A stretch of 64,000 nt of DNA from Pseudomonas sp. TMP9 (GTDB taxonomy: Bacteria; Pseudomonadota; Gammaproteobacteria; Pseudomonadales; Pseudomonadaceae), in assembly GCF_037943105.1 (NCBI RefSeq), contig NZ_CP149803.1, positions 2,274,001-2,338,000 of the forward strand, read 5' to 3'. The position numbers were made by a program, and so were the translations under genes. Shown here piece after piece: positions 21,017-31,231 of the stretch. Position 1 is the stretch's first letter, and each line of letters starts with the position of its first letter. The notes below the pieces were generated by a model. That model was not told the origin of the DNA. It was given only the letters and a program-made list of their open reading frames with translations, and did no database searches.

Positions 21017-24000
21017 TTAGGCGCTTTGCGCCAAGTCCATCAACTCGCGGTTAGCCACGGCATACATGGCGTAATCGGTGTTGGTGGCGGCGCGCAGTTC
21101 GCTCAGCATAAGCTTCCAGCGATCCACCAGGCGGCGGTGCTGATCAAGCCATACGCTGGCGCGTTCTTCGATGTCCACTGGACCCTCGGCCATTTGCAGC
21201 ACTGACACGGTGATGGCGCGTTGCTGCCAATCCAAGTCATCGCGGAAGGCTTCACGGGCCAGCGCTTGCCAGTTGTTTTCCACAGGTAAGCTGCTGATTT
21301 GCTGCAGGTACCAAGACAGCTCAAGCGAGCCGCCAATGGCAAAGTAGGCGGCCGCCACACGAGCCGGTTCTTGGCCCGTTACATCCGACGCTTCAATGAT
21401 CGGCAGAAGGGTGTACAAGTGGCTTGTACCCGCGACCACCCGGGCTAGCTCTTCGGGCACGCCAGCTTCGACGTAACCTTGGAAGCGGGCCAACCATTGC
21501 TCACGGGCAGGACCTTCAAGCAGTTCATCCAATCGCCCCACCAGGGCCTCGATACGCGGTGCAAAATGCGCCACGTCGCGGGCGGCGTCCAAGTCATTAC
21601 GGCGATTGCGCAGGAACCAGCGCGTGGCGCGACGACCCAAGCGCACCAGCTCATCCATCAACTGCAATTGCAGTTGAGCCGGCACCTTGGAGTCAAGCGC
21701 CTCAATCTGCTGCCACCAATGCGGCAAGCGAAACAGATCACGCACAATCACATAGGCGCCAGCGACATTCGCCGCACTCATACCGGTGGACTCTTTCAGG
21801 CGCTGCACGAAGGTGATGCCCATGTGGTTGACCAGATCGTTGGCGATCTGCGTGCTGACGATTTCGCGTTTAAGGCGATGGCGACGCATGGGTTCGCCAA
21901 ATTTCTGCGTAAGCACAGCCGGGAAGGCCGTTTCCATTTCGCGCGCCAAGTACTCATCGTCCGGCACCTGCGACTTGAGCAGTGACTCTTTGAGGTCGAT
22001 CTTGCTGTACGAAATCAACACTGCCAACTCTGGCCGAGTTAAGCCCAGACCATTAGCGGTGCGCTCATTCAGTTCGTCGTCGGCGGGCAGGAACTCCAAA
22101 GCACGGTCGAGCTTGCCGGCACTTTCCAGCGCTGACATTAGGCGCTTGTACTCACTGACCTGCTCACGGGCAAGGCGCTCAGCCAACGACAGCGCCTGGG
22201 TTTGCTTGTAGTTATTACCCAGCACCAGGCCGCCGACTGCATCGGTCATTTCCACCAGCAACTTGTTACGCTGCTTGCCGGTCATGTCACCAGCGGCAAC
22301 GATTTCGCCGAGCAATATCTTGATATTGACCTCATGGTCAGAGCAATCCACACCACCGGCGTTATCAATAAAGTCGGTATTGCTCTTGCCGCCATTAAGG
22401 CCGTACTCGACGCGGCCCAATTGGGTCATGCCGAGGTTACCGCCCTCACCCACCACCTTGGCGCGTAATTCGCGGCCATCCACCCGCAACAGGTCGTTGG
22501 CCTTGTCGCCGACATCGGCGTGGCTCTCTTTACTGGATTTGACATAGGTGCCAATACCACCATTCCAGAGCAGATCGACCGGCGCTTTAAGCAAGGCATT
22601 GAGCAACTCATTGGGCGCCAGCTTGTCGGCACTGATGTCGAAACGCTCTTTCATCTGCGCGCTGATTGGGATGCTCTTAGCGCTGCGCAGGAAGATCCCG
22701 CCGCCTGCCGAAATCAGCTTGGCTTCGTAATCAGCCCAGCTGGAACGTGGCAAATCGAATAGACGCTGACGTTCGATAAAGCTCTTAGCTGCGTCCGGGT
22801 TAGGGTCGATAAAGATGTGCATGTGGTTAAAGGCGGCGACCAATTGCAGGCTTTGCGACAACAACAAGCCGTTGCCGAACACGTCACCCGCCATGTCGCC
22901 GATGCCGATTACCGTGACGTCATCTTTTTGCACATCAATGCCGCACTCGCGGAAATGCCGCTGCACCGACACCCACGCCCCTTTGGCAGTGATGCCCATG
23001 CCTTTGTGGTCATAACCCGCCGAGCCACCCGAGGCGAACGCATCGTCCAGCCAGAAGCCATAGTCAGCGGCGATACCGTTAGCAATATCAGAGAACGTCG
23101 CCGTGCCTTTGTCTGCGGCCACCACCAGATAGGGATCGTCCGCATCGTGACGGACCACGTTCTGCGGCGGCACCACTTCACCCTCTTTGAGGTTGTCGGT
23201 GATGTCCAGCAAACCACTGATAAAAATGCGGTAGCAGGCAATACCCTCAGCCAGCACCTCATCACGCGAGCCGCCCAAGGGCAAACGCCGCGGCACAAAA
23301 CCGCCTTTGGCGCCCATGGGCACGATGACTGCGTTCTTCACCTGCTGCGCCTTAACCAGGCCCAGCACCTCGGTGCGGAAGTCTTCTTCACGGTCGGACC
23401 AGCGCAGACCGCCACGGGCGACGTCGCCAAAGCGTAAGTGCACCCCTTCAACCCGGGGCGAGTAGACGAAAATTTCAAACTTTGGCGTCGGCCGTGGAAT
23501 ATCTGGAATGGCCCGCGGGTTGAGCTTAAAGCTGAAGTAGGACTTGTTCTGCCCGGCCGCATCGGTCTGGTAGAAGTTGGTGCGCAGCGTCGCTTTGATC
23601 AGGTCCAAGTAACGGCGCAGGATGCGGTCTTCATTGAGCACCGCAACGTTATCCAATGCCGCGAGAATGGCCTGCTCCAGTTTCTGCTGCTTGTCTTCCA
23701 AATCATCAGCCGAGAGTTTGCGCGCGAGATAGAAGCGCGTCTTGAACAAGCGCACCAGTTCTTTGGCGATATCGGCATGGTTGACCAGGGTGCTGGCGAT
23801 GTAACTCAGGTCGAAGCCCAAGCGAATCTGCTTGAGGTAACGCGCATAGGCGCGCAGCAGCGCCACATCTCGCCAAGGCATGGCGGCCATCAACACCAGA
23901 CGGTTAAAGCCGTCATTCTCGGCCGCACCACCGACGATATTGACAAAGGCCCCCTGCAAGGTGTCGTTGAGTTGCTGGATATCAACATCCAGCCCTTCGG

Positions 24001-25873
24001 CGTAGGTGAAGGCGAAGTCGTGAATCCAGAACTCACGGCCATCGGCACGGCGAAGCTTGTAAGGGAATTCGCCCAATACACGCAGGCCGAGGTTTTCCAA
24101 AATCGGCAGTACATCCGACAGCGCCAGCGGCGCATCGGCATGGTAAAGCTTGCAATGCAATTGCGGTTCGCCATGGGTCAGCGGTTGATAAAAGCTCATC
24201 ACCAGCTGACGTTCAGCATTGATACTCAGCAAATGCTGCATATCCACCACCGCTGAGTGCGGGGCAAAACGCTCGCGGTAACCGGCTGGGAAGCCACTGG
24301 AGAACTCGCTGAGCACTTCCGTGCCCTGCGCCTCGCCGAGGCTTTCGACCATCAGGCTGGTGTAATCGTCTGTCCATGAACGGCAGGCCTGAATAACTTC
24401 TTTTTCTAGGCGGGCGGGGTCGATCTGCACGCGGTTTTTCGGGTCAACCTTAAGGATGAATTGCACCCGTGCCAGCACCGACTCAGAGAAGAAAGTCCAG
24501 AACTCGCAATCAATGCCCTGCAGGCGGTCCATCAATACTTGTTGGATTTTCAGGCGGGTTTCCGTGGAGTACACATCGCGCGGCACATAGACCAGGCAGT
24601 AGCAGAAACGCCCGTAAGGATCGCGGCGCAGGAACACGCGAATCTTATTGCGTTCCTGAATCTGCACGATCGACATGGCGGTACTGAACAGCTCATCCAC
24701 CGAAGTTTGGAACAGATCATCACGCGGCAACACTTCCAGCACTTGCGCCAGCTCTTTGCCTAAGTGCGCGCTGCTGTCGAAACCGGAACGCTGCTTGATG
24801 ACCGCTACTTTGCGTCGGATATAGGGGATGTTCCACACGCTTTCGGCATACACCGCCGAGGTGTAGAGGCCCATAAAGCGGCATTCCTTGATGACCTTAC
24901 CGGAACTGTCCAGCTCGCGGATCGACACCAAGTCCGGATAAGCCGGACGGTGCACACGGCTGGGTACCGCCGCCTTAGCGAAAGACAGCAGTTGCGTCTC
25001 ACGCAGGTAAACCAAAGCCTCCGCCTGAATCTGCGTGTCATTGGCCGTCAGCCCCGAACGCAGGCTTTTAGACAGGCCCAACAAGGACGACTCGTCGTAC
25101 ACCACGCTGCCGCCATCGGCGCTGTCGACAACGGTAAATTCTTCATAGCCAAGGAAGGTGAAGTGGTCATCGAGCAACCAGCTCATAAACACCTTAACCT
25201 CTTCAAGCTCTGCGCCATCGACCTTGAGTCCGGCTTGGCTTGGCTTGACGTTATCCAGCGAGGCCAGCAGCTCTTTGGCCTTAGCCTTCATCGGTTGAAA
25301 GTCCGCCACACTCAAGCGCACATCGCTGAATACGTCATGCAGGGCTTTTTCCAGGACTTTCAGTTCACTGGCGCTGGAACAGCGGTCAATCTCCAAGAAC
25401 ATCAGCGCTTCGTGATGTACATCCTTGCCCTGAGCACCTTTAGGCAGAATTTCTTGCAGCTCGCCGCTTTTATTGCGGCGCACGCTGAACACACTGTTCT
25501 GTAAGGTGTGGATGCTATAACCGCGGCGGTTCAGCTCCATGCGCACCGAGTCGACGAGGAATGGAATATCGCGGTGCAGAATTTCTACGGCTGTGTGGGT
25601 GGACTGCCAGCCGTGTTTCTCATAATCAGGATTGAATACCCGCACTTCAGGTTTGGCCGGGGCAAAACGCTCCAGCAAGCGCCAAGACGACAAGGTGCAG
25701 CCGACCAGATCGGAGAGGCGGCGCTGAGTCAGCTCCTCAAGGGCGATAATGCCGAAAAATTGTTCAGCAAACAGGGCCACTTGTGGCAGAGCCTGTTGGC
25801 TGACGTGCTGAGCCAGCGCCGTTTGCAGGTGATGCTGAAAATCGGTTTTGCTGGCTGCCGTAAAGAACGCCAT
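21017..25873 (-). CDS. gdhB: NAD-specific glutamate dehydrogenase, large (about 180 kDa) type
   Basis: Oxidatively deaminates glutamate to 2-oxoglutarate with NAD+, mainly in glutamate/arginine catabolism. The 1,618 residues match the large bacterial class: a long N-terminal regulatory part with ACT-like sections, then the dehydrogenase core with the catalytic Lys in VIVPMGAKGGFVPRR and the NAD-binding part around VTVIGIGDMAGDVFGNG, then an extended C-terminal region. It stands alone between terminators, and faces the moxR operon across about 160 bases. Several long open frames within it on both strands are shadows. Confidence 0.96.
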   Translation of the reverse strand: MAFFTAASKTDFQHHLQTALAQHVSQQALPQVALFAEQFFGIIALEELTQRRLSDLVGCTLSSWRLLERFAPAKPEVRVFNPDYEKHGWQSTHTAVEILHRDIPFLVDSVRMELNRRGYSIHTLQNSVFSVRRNKSGELQEILPKGAQGKDVHHEALMFLEIDRCSSASELKVLEKALHDVFSDVRLSVADFQPMKAKAKELLASLDNVKPSQAGLKVDGAELEEVKVFMSWLLDDHFTFLGYEEFTVVDSADGGSVVYDESSLLGLSKSLRSGLTANDTQIQAEALVYLRETQLLSFAKAAVPSRVHRPAYPDLVSIRELDSSGKVIKECRFMGLYTSAVYAESVWNIPYIRRKVAVIKQRSGFDSSAHLGKELAQVLEVLPRDDLFQTSVDELFSTAMSIVQIQERNKIRVFLRRDPYGRFCYCLVYVPRDVYSTETRLKIQQVLMDRLQGIDCEFWTFFSESVLARVQFILKVDPKNRVQIDPARLEKEVIQACRSWTDDYTSLMVESLGEAQGTEVLSEFSSGFPAGYRERFAPHSAVVDMQHLLSINAERQLVMSFYQPLTHGEPQLHCKLYHADAPLALSDVLPILENLGLRVLGEFPYKLRRADGREFWIHDFAFTYAEGLDVDIQQLNDTLQGAFVNIVGGAAENDGFNRLVLMAAMPWRDVALLRAYARYLKQIRLGFDLSYIASTLVNHADIAKELVRLFKTRFYLARKLSADDLEDKQQKLEQAILAALDNVAVLNEDRILRRYLDLIKATLRTNFYQTDAAGQNKSYFSFKLNPRAIPDIPRPTPKFEIFVYSPRVEGVHLRFGDVARGGLRWSDREEDFRTEVLGLVKAQQVKNAVIVPMGAKGGFVPRRLPLGGSRDEVLAEGIACYRIFISGLLDITDNLKEGEVVPPQNVVRHDADDPYLVVAADKGTATFSDIANGIAADYGFWLDDAFASGGSAGYDHKGMGITAKGAWVSVQRHFRECGIDVQKDDVTVIGIGDMAGDVFGNGLLLSQSLQLVAAFNHMHIFIDPNPDAAKSFIERQRLFDLPRSSWADYEAKLISAGGGIFLRSAKSIPISAQMKERFDISADKLAPNELLNALLKAPVDLLWNGGIGTYVKSSKESHADVGDKANDLLRVDGRELRAKVVGEGGNLGMTQLGRVEYGLNGGKSNTDFIDNAGGVDCSDHEVNIKILLGEIVAAGDMTGKQRNKLLVEMTDAVGGLVLGNNYKQTQALSLAERLAREQVSEYKRLMSALESAGKLDRALEFLPADDELNERTANGLGLTRPELAVLISYSKIDLKESLLKSQVPDDEYLAREMETAFPAVLTQKFGEPMRRHRLKREIVSTQIANDLVNHMGITFVQRLKESTGMSAANVAGAYVIVRDLFRLPHWWQQIEALDSKVPAQLQLQLMDELVRLGRRATRWFLRNRRNDLDAARDVAHFAPRIEALVGRLDELLEGPAREQWLARFQGYVEAGVPEELARVVAGTSHLYTLLPIIEASDVTGQEPARVAAAYFAIGGSLELSWYLQQISSLPVENNWQALAREAFRDDLDWQQRAITVSVLQMAEGPVDIEERASVWLDQHRRLVDRWKLMLSELRAATNTDYAMYAVANRELMDLAQSA

Positions 25874-26035
25874 GGGTGTGCTCCATTTGGCTGGTGATTC
25901 GACTAGGTGGCAGTCGCGAGAATGACCTTCGCCACAACCTTGTTGTTCAACGTTAGTCTAGGAGGCAGCGATTGCATTAAAGTGGCTGCCACTTAACTCT
26001 GGCGAGTCTCACGACCCGCTGGTCACATTTGCTGG

Positions 26036-27007
26036 ATGAGCTTAACGATGGAACACCGTGAAGCGCTTGTCGCGCTGCGACATTTTCTTTCAAGTCAGAT
26101 CCTTGGCCAGGAAAAACTCATCGAAAGGCTGCTGATTGCCTTGCTTGCCGATGGTCACATGCTGGTTGAGGGTGCACCTGGGCTCGCCAAAACCAAAGCG
26201 ATCAAGGAGTTGGCCGAAGGTATCGAGGCTGAGTTCCATCGTATTCAGTTCACCCCAGACCTGCTGCCGTCCGACATTACCGGCACGGAGATTTACCGTC
26301 CGGAAACCGGCAGTTTCGTCTTTCAGCAAGGGCCGATCTTCCATAACTTGGTGCTAGCGGATGAGATCAACCGGGCGCCTGCCAAGGTGCAGTCGGCGCT
26401 GCTTGAAGCCATGGCCGAGCGCCAGGTCAGCGTGGGCCGCAGCACTTATCAGCTGTCGCCGCTGTTTCTGGTGATGGCCACACAGAACCCGATTGAGCAG
26501 GAAGGCACGTATCCACTGCCCGAAGCCCAGCTGGATCGCTTTTTGATGCATGTGAAAATCGGCTTCCCCGACGCCAGCGTGGAACGCAAGATCCTCGCGC
26601 AAGCCCGTGGTGAAGCGCTCAATGGTGAAACCAAGCCTGAGCAACTGGTCAGCCAACAGGCCATTTTTGCCGCGCGCCAAGAGATCCTCGGCCTGTACAT
26701 GGCCGATGCGGTGGAGGAATACCTGGTGCAGCTGGTAATGGCCTCGCGCACCCCGGCCAAGTTTGATGCGGAACTGGCCGAGTGGATTGCCTATGGCGCC
26801 AGCCCGCGTGGCTCGATTGCCCTAGACCGCTGCTCACGCGCCCATGCCTGGTTGGCCGGGCGTGATTTTGTCAGCCCGGAAGATATTCAGGCCGTGCTGT
26901 TTGATGTGCTGCGCCACCGCATCATTCTGTCGTTCGAGGCCGAAGCCGCCGGCATCGACCAAGACCGCGTGGTGCAACGTATTCTCGACGTCGTGGCGGT
27001 CGCCTAA
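26036..27007 (+). CDS. MoxR-family AAA+ ATPase
   Basis: 323 residues with Walker A in GAPGLAKTK and Walker B in LVLADEINRAP, plus the arginine-finger region SPRGSIALDRC. MoxR ATPases act as chaperones for VWA-domain partners; five such partner genes follow directly. The ATG at 26036 is used; a second ATG four codons on (MEHREAL) is possible, and neither has a strong ribosome site. First gene of the moxR-bat operon. Confidence 0.92.
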   Translation: MSLTMEHREALVALRHFLSSQILGQEKLIERLLIALLADGHMLVEGAPGLAKTKAIKELAEGIEAEFHRIQFTPDLLPSDITGTEIYRPETGSFVFQQGPIFHNLVLADEINRAPAKVQSALLEAMAERQVSVGRSTYQLSPLFLVMATQNPIEQEGTYPLPEAQLDRFLMHVKIGFPDASVERKILAQARGEALNGETKPEQLVSQQAIFAARQEILGLYMADAVEEYLVQLVMASRTPAKFDAELAEWIAYGASPRGSIALDRCSRAHAWLAGRDFVSPEDIQAVLFDVLRHRIILSFEAEAAGIDQDRVVQRILDVVAVA

Positions 27008-27012
27008 GCGCC

Positions 27013-27954
27013 ATGCATGACCAACCCACGCAGCCTGGCATTCGCGTTAGCCTCGGTGAACTGATCGAGATGCGTCACCGTGTGCGTGAGGTACAACTGT
27101 TCTCGACGCCAGCACAGCGCAGCCCGCTGATCGGCCTGCACCACTCCAAGCTGCGTGGCCGCGGTGTGGACTTTGATCAAGTGCGCATCTATCAACCCGG
27201 CGACGATGTACGCACCATAGATTGGCGGGTCACCGCGCGCACCCAAGAGCCGCACACCAAACTGTTCCATGAAGAGCGCGAGCGACCGATCTACATCATG
27301 GTCGAGCAAAGCCGGCAGCTGTTTTTCGGCTCCGGGCTGATGTTCAAATCGGTACTCGCCGCCCAAGCCGCCAGCCTGATCGGCTGGGCCGCACTGGGCC
27401 ATAACGATCGCATCGGCGGCTTGGTATTCGGCGACTTGGAGCACCACGAAGTCAAACCTCGGCGCAGCAAACAAAGCCTGTTGCAACTGCTTAGCCGCCT
27501 GGCCAAAGCCAACCAAGCGTTGAATAACGACAGTCAAGGTGGTCGCGATAGCTTTGGTTTGGCCCTGCGCCGTGCTCGCGAAGTGCTGCGCCCCGGCAGC
27601 TTGGTGGTGGTGCTGTGCGATGAGCGCACCCTCAGCGACAGCAGCGAACAGCAGTTACTGCTGCTGGCGCGGCATACCGACTTACTGCTGCTGCCATTGT
27701 CCGATCCGCTTGACCACGCACTGCCCAATGCTGGCCTGCTGCGCTTCACCGAGCAAGGCGCGCAGCTGGAACTCGACACCCAGGACCCCCATCTACGCCA
27801 AGCCTACCGTAGCCTGGCCGATGCACGCCAAGCGCGCTGGCAGCGCCTGGCACAAAAACTCGGTGTACCGCTGCTGGCATTAAGCACGCAACGGGAAATG
27901 ATCGAGCAACTGCGCGAACACCTGAATGCCCAGCGGCCGAGGAAAACCTCGTGA
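27013..27954 (+). CDS. DUF58 domain protein of the MoxR-Bat operon
   Basis: 313 residues with the DUF58 signature around RGVDFDQVRIYQPGDDVRTI and DWRVTARTQEPHTKLFHEER, followed by a vWA-like region (IYIMVEQSRQLFFGSG) in which the usual metal-site DxSxS is replaced by VEQSRQ. It is presumed to work with the MoxR ATPase at the inner membrane face; no membrane helix is obvious. Starts 5 bases after moxR and overlaps the next gene by 4 (GTGA). Confidence 0.88.
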   Translation: MHDQPTQPGIRVSLGELIEMRHRVREVQLFSTPAQRSPLIGLHHSKLRGRGVDFDQVRIYQPGDDVRTIDWRVTARTQEPHTKLFHEERERPIYIMVEQSRQLFFGSGLMFKSVLAAQAASLIGWAALGHNDRIGGLVFGDLEHHEVKPRRSKQSLLQLLSRLAKANQALNNDSQGGRDSFGLALRRAREVLRPGSLVVVLCDERTLSDSSEQQLLLLARHTDLLLLPLSDPLDHALPNAGLLRFTEQGAQLELDTQDPHLRQAYRSLADARQARWQRLAQKLGVPLLALSTQREMIEQLREHLNAQRPRKTS

Positions 27955-28445
27955 ACCTGCTGGATCAACTTGAACCGCTGATCGCTCCGCCCGCCATCAG
28001 CTGGTGGCCGCCGGCACCCGGCTGGTGGCTATTGGCGTTGTTACTGCCATTGCTGCTGTGGGCCAGCTTTAAATTGCTTAAACGCCTGCCACGCAAAGCG
28101 TCCGCGTCAACAGCCGAAGCGCCTTTAGACCCGCTGCGCCAAGCTGCACTCAACGAACTCGAACAGCTGAAAAAACCCTATGACGGCGCGCACGCCGGCC
28201 CTTGGCTGCAACAACTGAATGCCATCCTCAAGCGCCTGTGCCGCGAGCGCTACCCGCAAAGCCACAGCCACGTGCTCAGCAGCCGCGCCTGGTTGGCCTT
28301 TCTCGACAGCCGCTGCCCCGCCGCCGGCTTGACGCGCTGGATGGTCTTGGTCGAAGGCACCTATCGCCCGCATTGCAACTTGGATGACAAAGCCATCGCC
28401 GGGCTCAACCAAGCGGTATCGATCTGGATTCGCAAACATGTTTGA
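27951..28445 (+). CDS. DUF4381 membrane protein of the MoxR-Bat operon
   Basis: 164 residues with one membrane helix near residues 21-42 (WWLLALLLPLLLWASFKLL) preceded by a Pro/Trp-rich start (PPAISWWPPAPGWW) typical of DUF4381. The cytosolic remainder is basic and helical. The function is unknown beyond its constant place between DUF58 and BatA genes. Overlaps the next gene by 8 bases. Confidence 0.85.
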   Translation: MNLLDQLEPLIAPPAISWWPPAPGWWLLALLLPLLLWASFKLLKRLPRKASASTAEAPLDPLRQAALNELEQLKKPYDGAHAGPWLQQLNAILKRLCRERYPQSHSHVLSSRAWLAFLDSRCPAAGLTRWMVLVEGTYRPHCNLDDKAIAGLNQAVSIWIRKHV

Positions 28446-29472
28446 GTTCGCCTGGCCGTGGGCCTTTCTCCTTGCCCCCCTGCCTTGGTTGCTGCGCGCC
28501 TGGCTGCCGGCCGCAGACAGTGGCGAAGCAGCGTTAAAAATCAGCTTTCTGGCTGAGCTGGAGGGTTTGAGCGGTCGGCGCGCGCGGCCGCGCCTGCCCG
28601 CCATACGCCAACAACTGCCATTTATGCTGATTTGGCTGTTACTGCTGCTCGCCTGCATGCGCCCGCAGTGGCTCGGCCAGCCATTACCGTTGCCCGCCAG
28701 TGGCCGCGATCTGTTGCTGGCCGTGGATGTATCTGGCTCCATGGATTTCGCCGATATGCAGTGGCAAGAGCGTGAGGTCAGCCGCTTAACCTTGGTTAAG
28801 CACCTGCTCGGCGACTTTATCGACGGCCGCGAAGGTGATCGGGTTGGCCTGATCCTGTTTGGCAGCCGCGCGTATTTGCAGTCGCCGCTGACCTTCGACC
28901 GGCAGACCGTGCACACCTGGCTGGATGAGGCGCAGATCAATATTGCCGGGCCACAAACCGCCATTGGCGACGCCATTGGCCTAGCAGTCAAGCGTCTGCG
29001 CGAGCGTCCCGCACAAAGCCGGGTACTGGTGCTGGTGACTGACGGCGCCAACAATGGCGGTGAAATTGATCCCATGACGGCCGCTCGCCTGGCAGCAGAA
29101 GAAAGCATCACCATTTACCCCGTCGGCATCGGCGCCGACCCCGCGCAAGGTGGCGTGCTTGGCATGCTGGGTTTCAACCCAGGGATTGAGCTGGATGAAC
29201 CGAGCTTGCGCGCCATTGCTGACGCCACCGGTGGCGAATACTTCCGCGCCCGCGACCGTGAAGAGCTAGAAGCTATCGAAGCAACCCTCGACCGCCTAGA
29301 GCCCGTGGCGCAGAAGCCAACCCTGGCACGTCCGACCTTGCCACTTTACCCTTGGCCGCTGGGGCTCGCTTTGGCCCTTAGCCTGCTATTAGTCAGCCAA
29401 ACGCTCTGGCCAACCCTGCAACAACGCTGGCGTAGCCGGCTAGCATCGCTGCGGGGTAAGCGTCATGAGTGA
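28438..29472 (+). CDS. VWA-domain membrane protein, BatA-like
   Basis: 344 residues: two N-terminal helices (about 4-20 and 60-80), a von Willebrand A domain with an intact metal site D97-x-S99-x-S101 (VDVSGSMDF) and TDGANNGGEI, and a C-terminal helix. The ATG at 28438 lies inside the preceding gene; an in-frame start 18 codons earlier would extend that overlap. BatA proteins are presumed MoxR clients in the cell envelope, linked to stress or respiratory adaptation in other bacteria. Confidence 0.88.
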   Translation: MFEFAWPWAFLLAPLPWLLRAWLPAADSGEAALKISFLAELEGLSGRRARPRLPAIRQQLPFMLIWLLLLLACMRPQWLGQPLPLPASGRDLLLAVDVSGSMDFADMQWQEREVSRLTLVKHLLGDFIDGREGDRVGLILFGSRAYLQSPLTFDRQTVHTWLDEAQINIAGPQTAIGDAIGLAVKRLRERPAQSRVLVLVTDGANNGGEIDPMTAARLAAEESITIYPVGIGADPAQGGVLGMLGFNPGIELDEPSLRAIADATGGEYFRARDREELEAIEATLDRLEPVAQKPTLARPTLPLYPWPLGLALALSLLLVSQTLWPTLQQRWRSRLASLRGKRHE

Positions 29473-31231
29473 ACTGCTCAGCCTCTGGCCGCACTGGCAA
29501 CGACCGTTCTGGCTGCTGCTGGTGCCGCTACTGGGCGTACTGCTGTGGCAACTCTGGCACCGGGAGAAACGCAGCGGCCGCTGGCAAGCCTTGTTGCCGG
29601 TAGCTTTTCAAGCGGCGCTGCTGACTGCCAATCAAGGCCGCAGCAGTCGCCTGCCTTTACTGGCATTGGGTCTTGCTTGGTTGCTGGCACTCACCGCACT
29701 GTTAGGGCCGAGCTGGCAACGCATCGAGCAGCACAATCCAAAACCTGCCGACCCACTGGTGGTGATGCTGGAGCTGACGCCTGAGATGCTCGCCAGCGAC
29801 GCCTCGCCCAATCGCCTGGCTCAGGCTAAGCGCAAACTACTCGACCTGCTGGCGGCGCGACAGGATGCGCAAACCGCCATCGTCGTCTATGCCGGCAGTG
29901 CGCACACCGTAGTGCCGTTGTCGGATGACCTGGCCACCAGCCGCAACCTGCTCGACGCACTTAACCCAGGGATCATGCCTGAACCTGGCAGACGCGCCGA
30001 CTTGGCGGTGGTCAAGGCCCTGCAACTGCTCGAACAAGGCGCCCAAGGCAACGGCCGTTTACTGTTGCTGACCAGCAGCCTTAACCAAACAGAACGTCAG
30101 GCCATCACCCAGGCCCTTGGCCGCCGCGGCGAACGCCTGCATATTCTCGGCATTGGCAGCGCTCAGGGCGCACCGATCATTCAGCAGGACGGCTCGTTCC
30201 TGAAAGATCCACAGGGCGCCATTTTGCTGCCGCGCTTGGACGGCAGCGGCCTCAAGCGTTTTGCCAATGAACGTGGCGGCCGCTATCAGGGCATAACGCT
30301 GGATGAGCGTGACGTGCGCAGCCTAGGCCTACTGGATGCACCGCAACACGTTCGCCGCGACGGCGAACTGACCCGCCTGCAAGCCTGGGCCGACCAGAGC
30401 CATTGGCTGGTAGTGGCGCTGTTGCTACTGGCCGCCTGCGCCGCTCGCCGTGGCTGGCTGCTGTGCCTACCGTTTTTGCTACTGAGCCTGCCGCAAACCA
30501 GTTATGCCATAAGCATGGAAGACCTCTGGCTGCGCGCTGACCAACAAGGCCAGCGCTTGCTTGATGCACAACAACCGGCGGCGGCGGCGCAGCGCTTTAA
30601 TGACCCGCGCTGGCAAGGCCAGGCGCTTTATCAGGCCGGAGATTACGCCGCAGCCGCCGAGCGCTTCGCCAGTGGACAAACCGCCAGCGATCACTACAAC
30701 CGGGGCAACGCCCTGGCGCGCAGCAATGAGTTAGAAGCCGCCATAGATGCCTATACCCAGGCACTGGAGCTGCAACCAGACTTTACCCAAGCACAAAAAA
30801 ACCAAGCCTTAGTTGAGCAACTGTTGCAGCACAACCAACAGCCGCAGAATCAAGCAGATAAGCCACCAGAGCCCAGCGAACAGCAAAAGACGCCTGAGGC
30901 GCAACCGCAAGCTGGGCAGCCTGACCAGAGCGCGCAACAACAGGCCGAGCAAGCGCCCGCCCAAGCAACAGAGCCAGAAAAACAGCCGAATGATAAGGAC
31001 AAAGAGCCGGTGCAACCCGGCTCAAGCGAAGAACCAGACACGGCGCCGCCTCAACCGGATAAAGGCGATGGCGACAGCCGTGAAGAGCAAATCGCCACCG
31101 CTGAACCGGCCCTTGATGGCGAGCGCCGGCAGGCATTAGAACAGTGGCTAAGGCAGATCCCCGATGATCCGGGTGAGCTGCTGCGGCGTAAATTCAGGCT
31201 GGAACAACAGCACCAGGAACAACTGCAATGA
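29465..31231 (+). CDS. VWA/TPR membrane protein, BatB-BatC fusion-like
   Basis: 588 residues: N-terminal helices, a VWA domain, a helix near 320, a TPR unit around 409-445 (DHYNRGNALARSNELEAAIDAYTQALEL) and a Gln/Pro/Glu-rich linker before a conserved C-terminus (WLRQIPDDPGELLRRKFRLE). It combines the roles that other genomes split into BatB and BatC. The metal-site residues are replaced: E103-x-T105-x-E107 instead of DxSxS, so metal-dependent ligand binding is doubtful. Overlaps both neighbours. Confidence 0.87.
   Translation: MSELLSLWPHWQRPFWLLLVPLLGVLLWQLWHREKRSGRWQALLPVAFQAALLTANQGRSSRLPLLALGLAWLLALTALLGPSWQRIEQHNPKPADPLVVMLELTPEMLASDASPNRLAQAKRKLLDLLAARQDAQTAIVVYAGSAHTVVPLSDDLATSRNLLDALNPGIMPEPGRRADLAVVKALQLLEQGAQGNGRLLLLTSSLNQTERQAITQALGRRGERLHILGIGSAQGAPIIQQDGSFLKDPQGAILLPRLDGSGLKRFANERGGRYQGITLDERDVRSLGLLDAPQHVRRDGELTRLQAWADQSHWLVVALLLLAACAARRGWLLCLPFLLLSLPQTSYAISMEDLWLRADQQGQRLLDAQQPAAAAQRFNDPRWQGQALYQAGDYAAAAERFASGQTASDHYNRGNALARSNELEAAIDAYTQALELQPDFTQAQKNQALVEQLLQHNQQPQNQADKPPEPSEQQKTPEAQPQAGQPDQSAQQQAEQAPAQATEPEKQPNDKDKEPVQPGSSEEPDTAPPQPDKGDGDSREEQIATAEPALDGERRQALEQWLRQIPDDPGELLRRKFRLEQQHQEQLQ

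Noticed and set aside
23438-24256. 272-codon plus-strand frame
   Set aside because: Antisense to the NAD-glutamate dehydrogenase gene; one of several such shadows there.
28125-29114. 329-codon minus-strand frame
   Set aside because: Antisense to the DUF4381 and BatA-like genes; Ser/Arg-rich, shadow composition.
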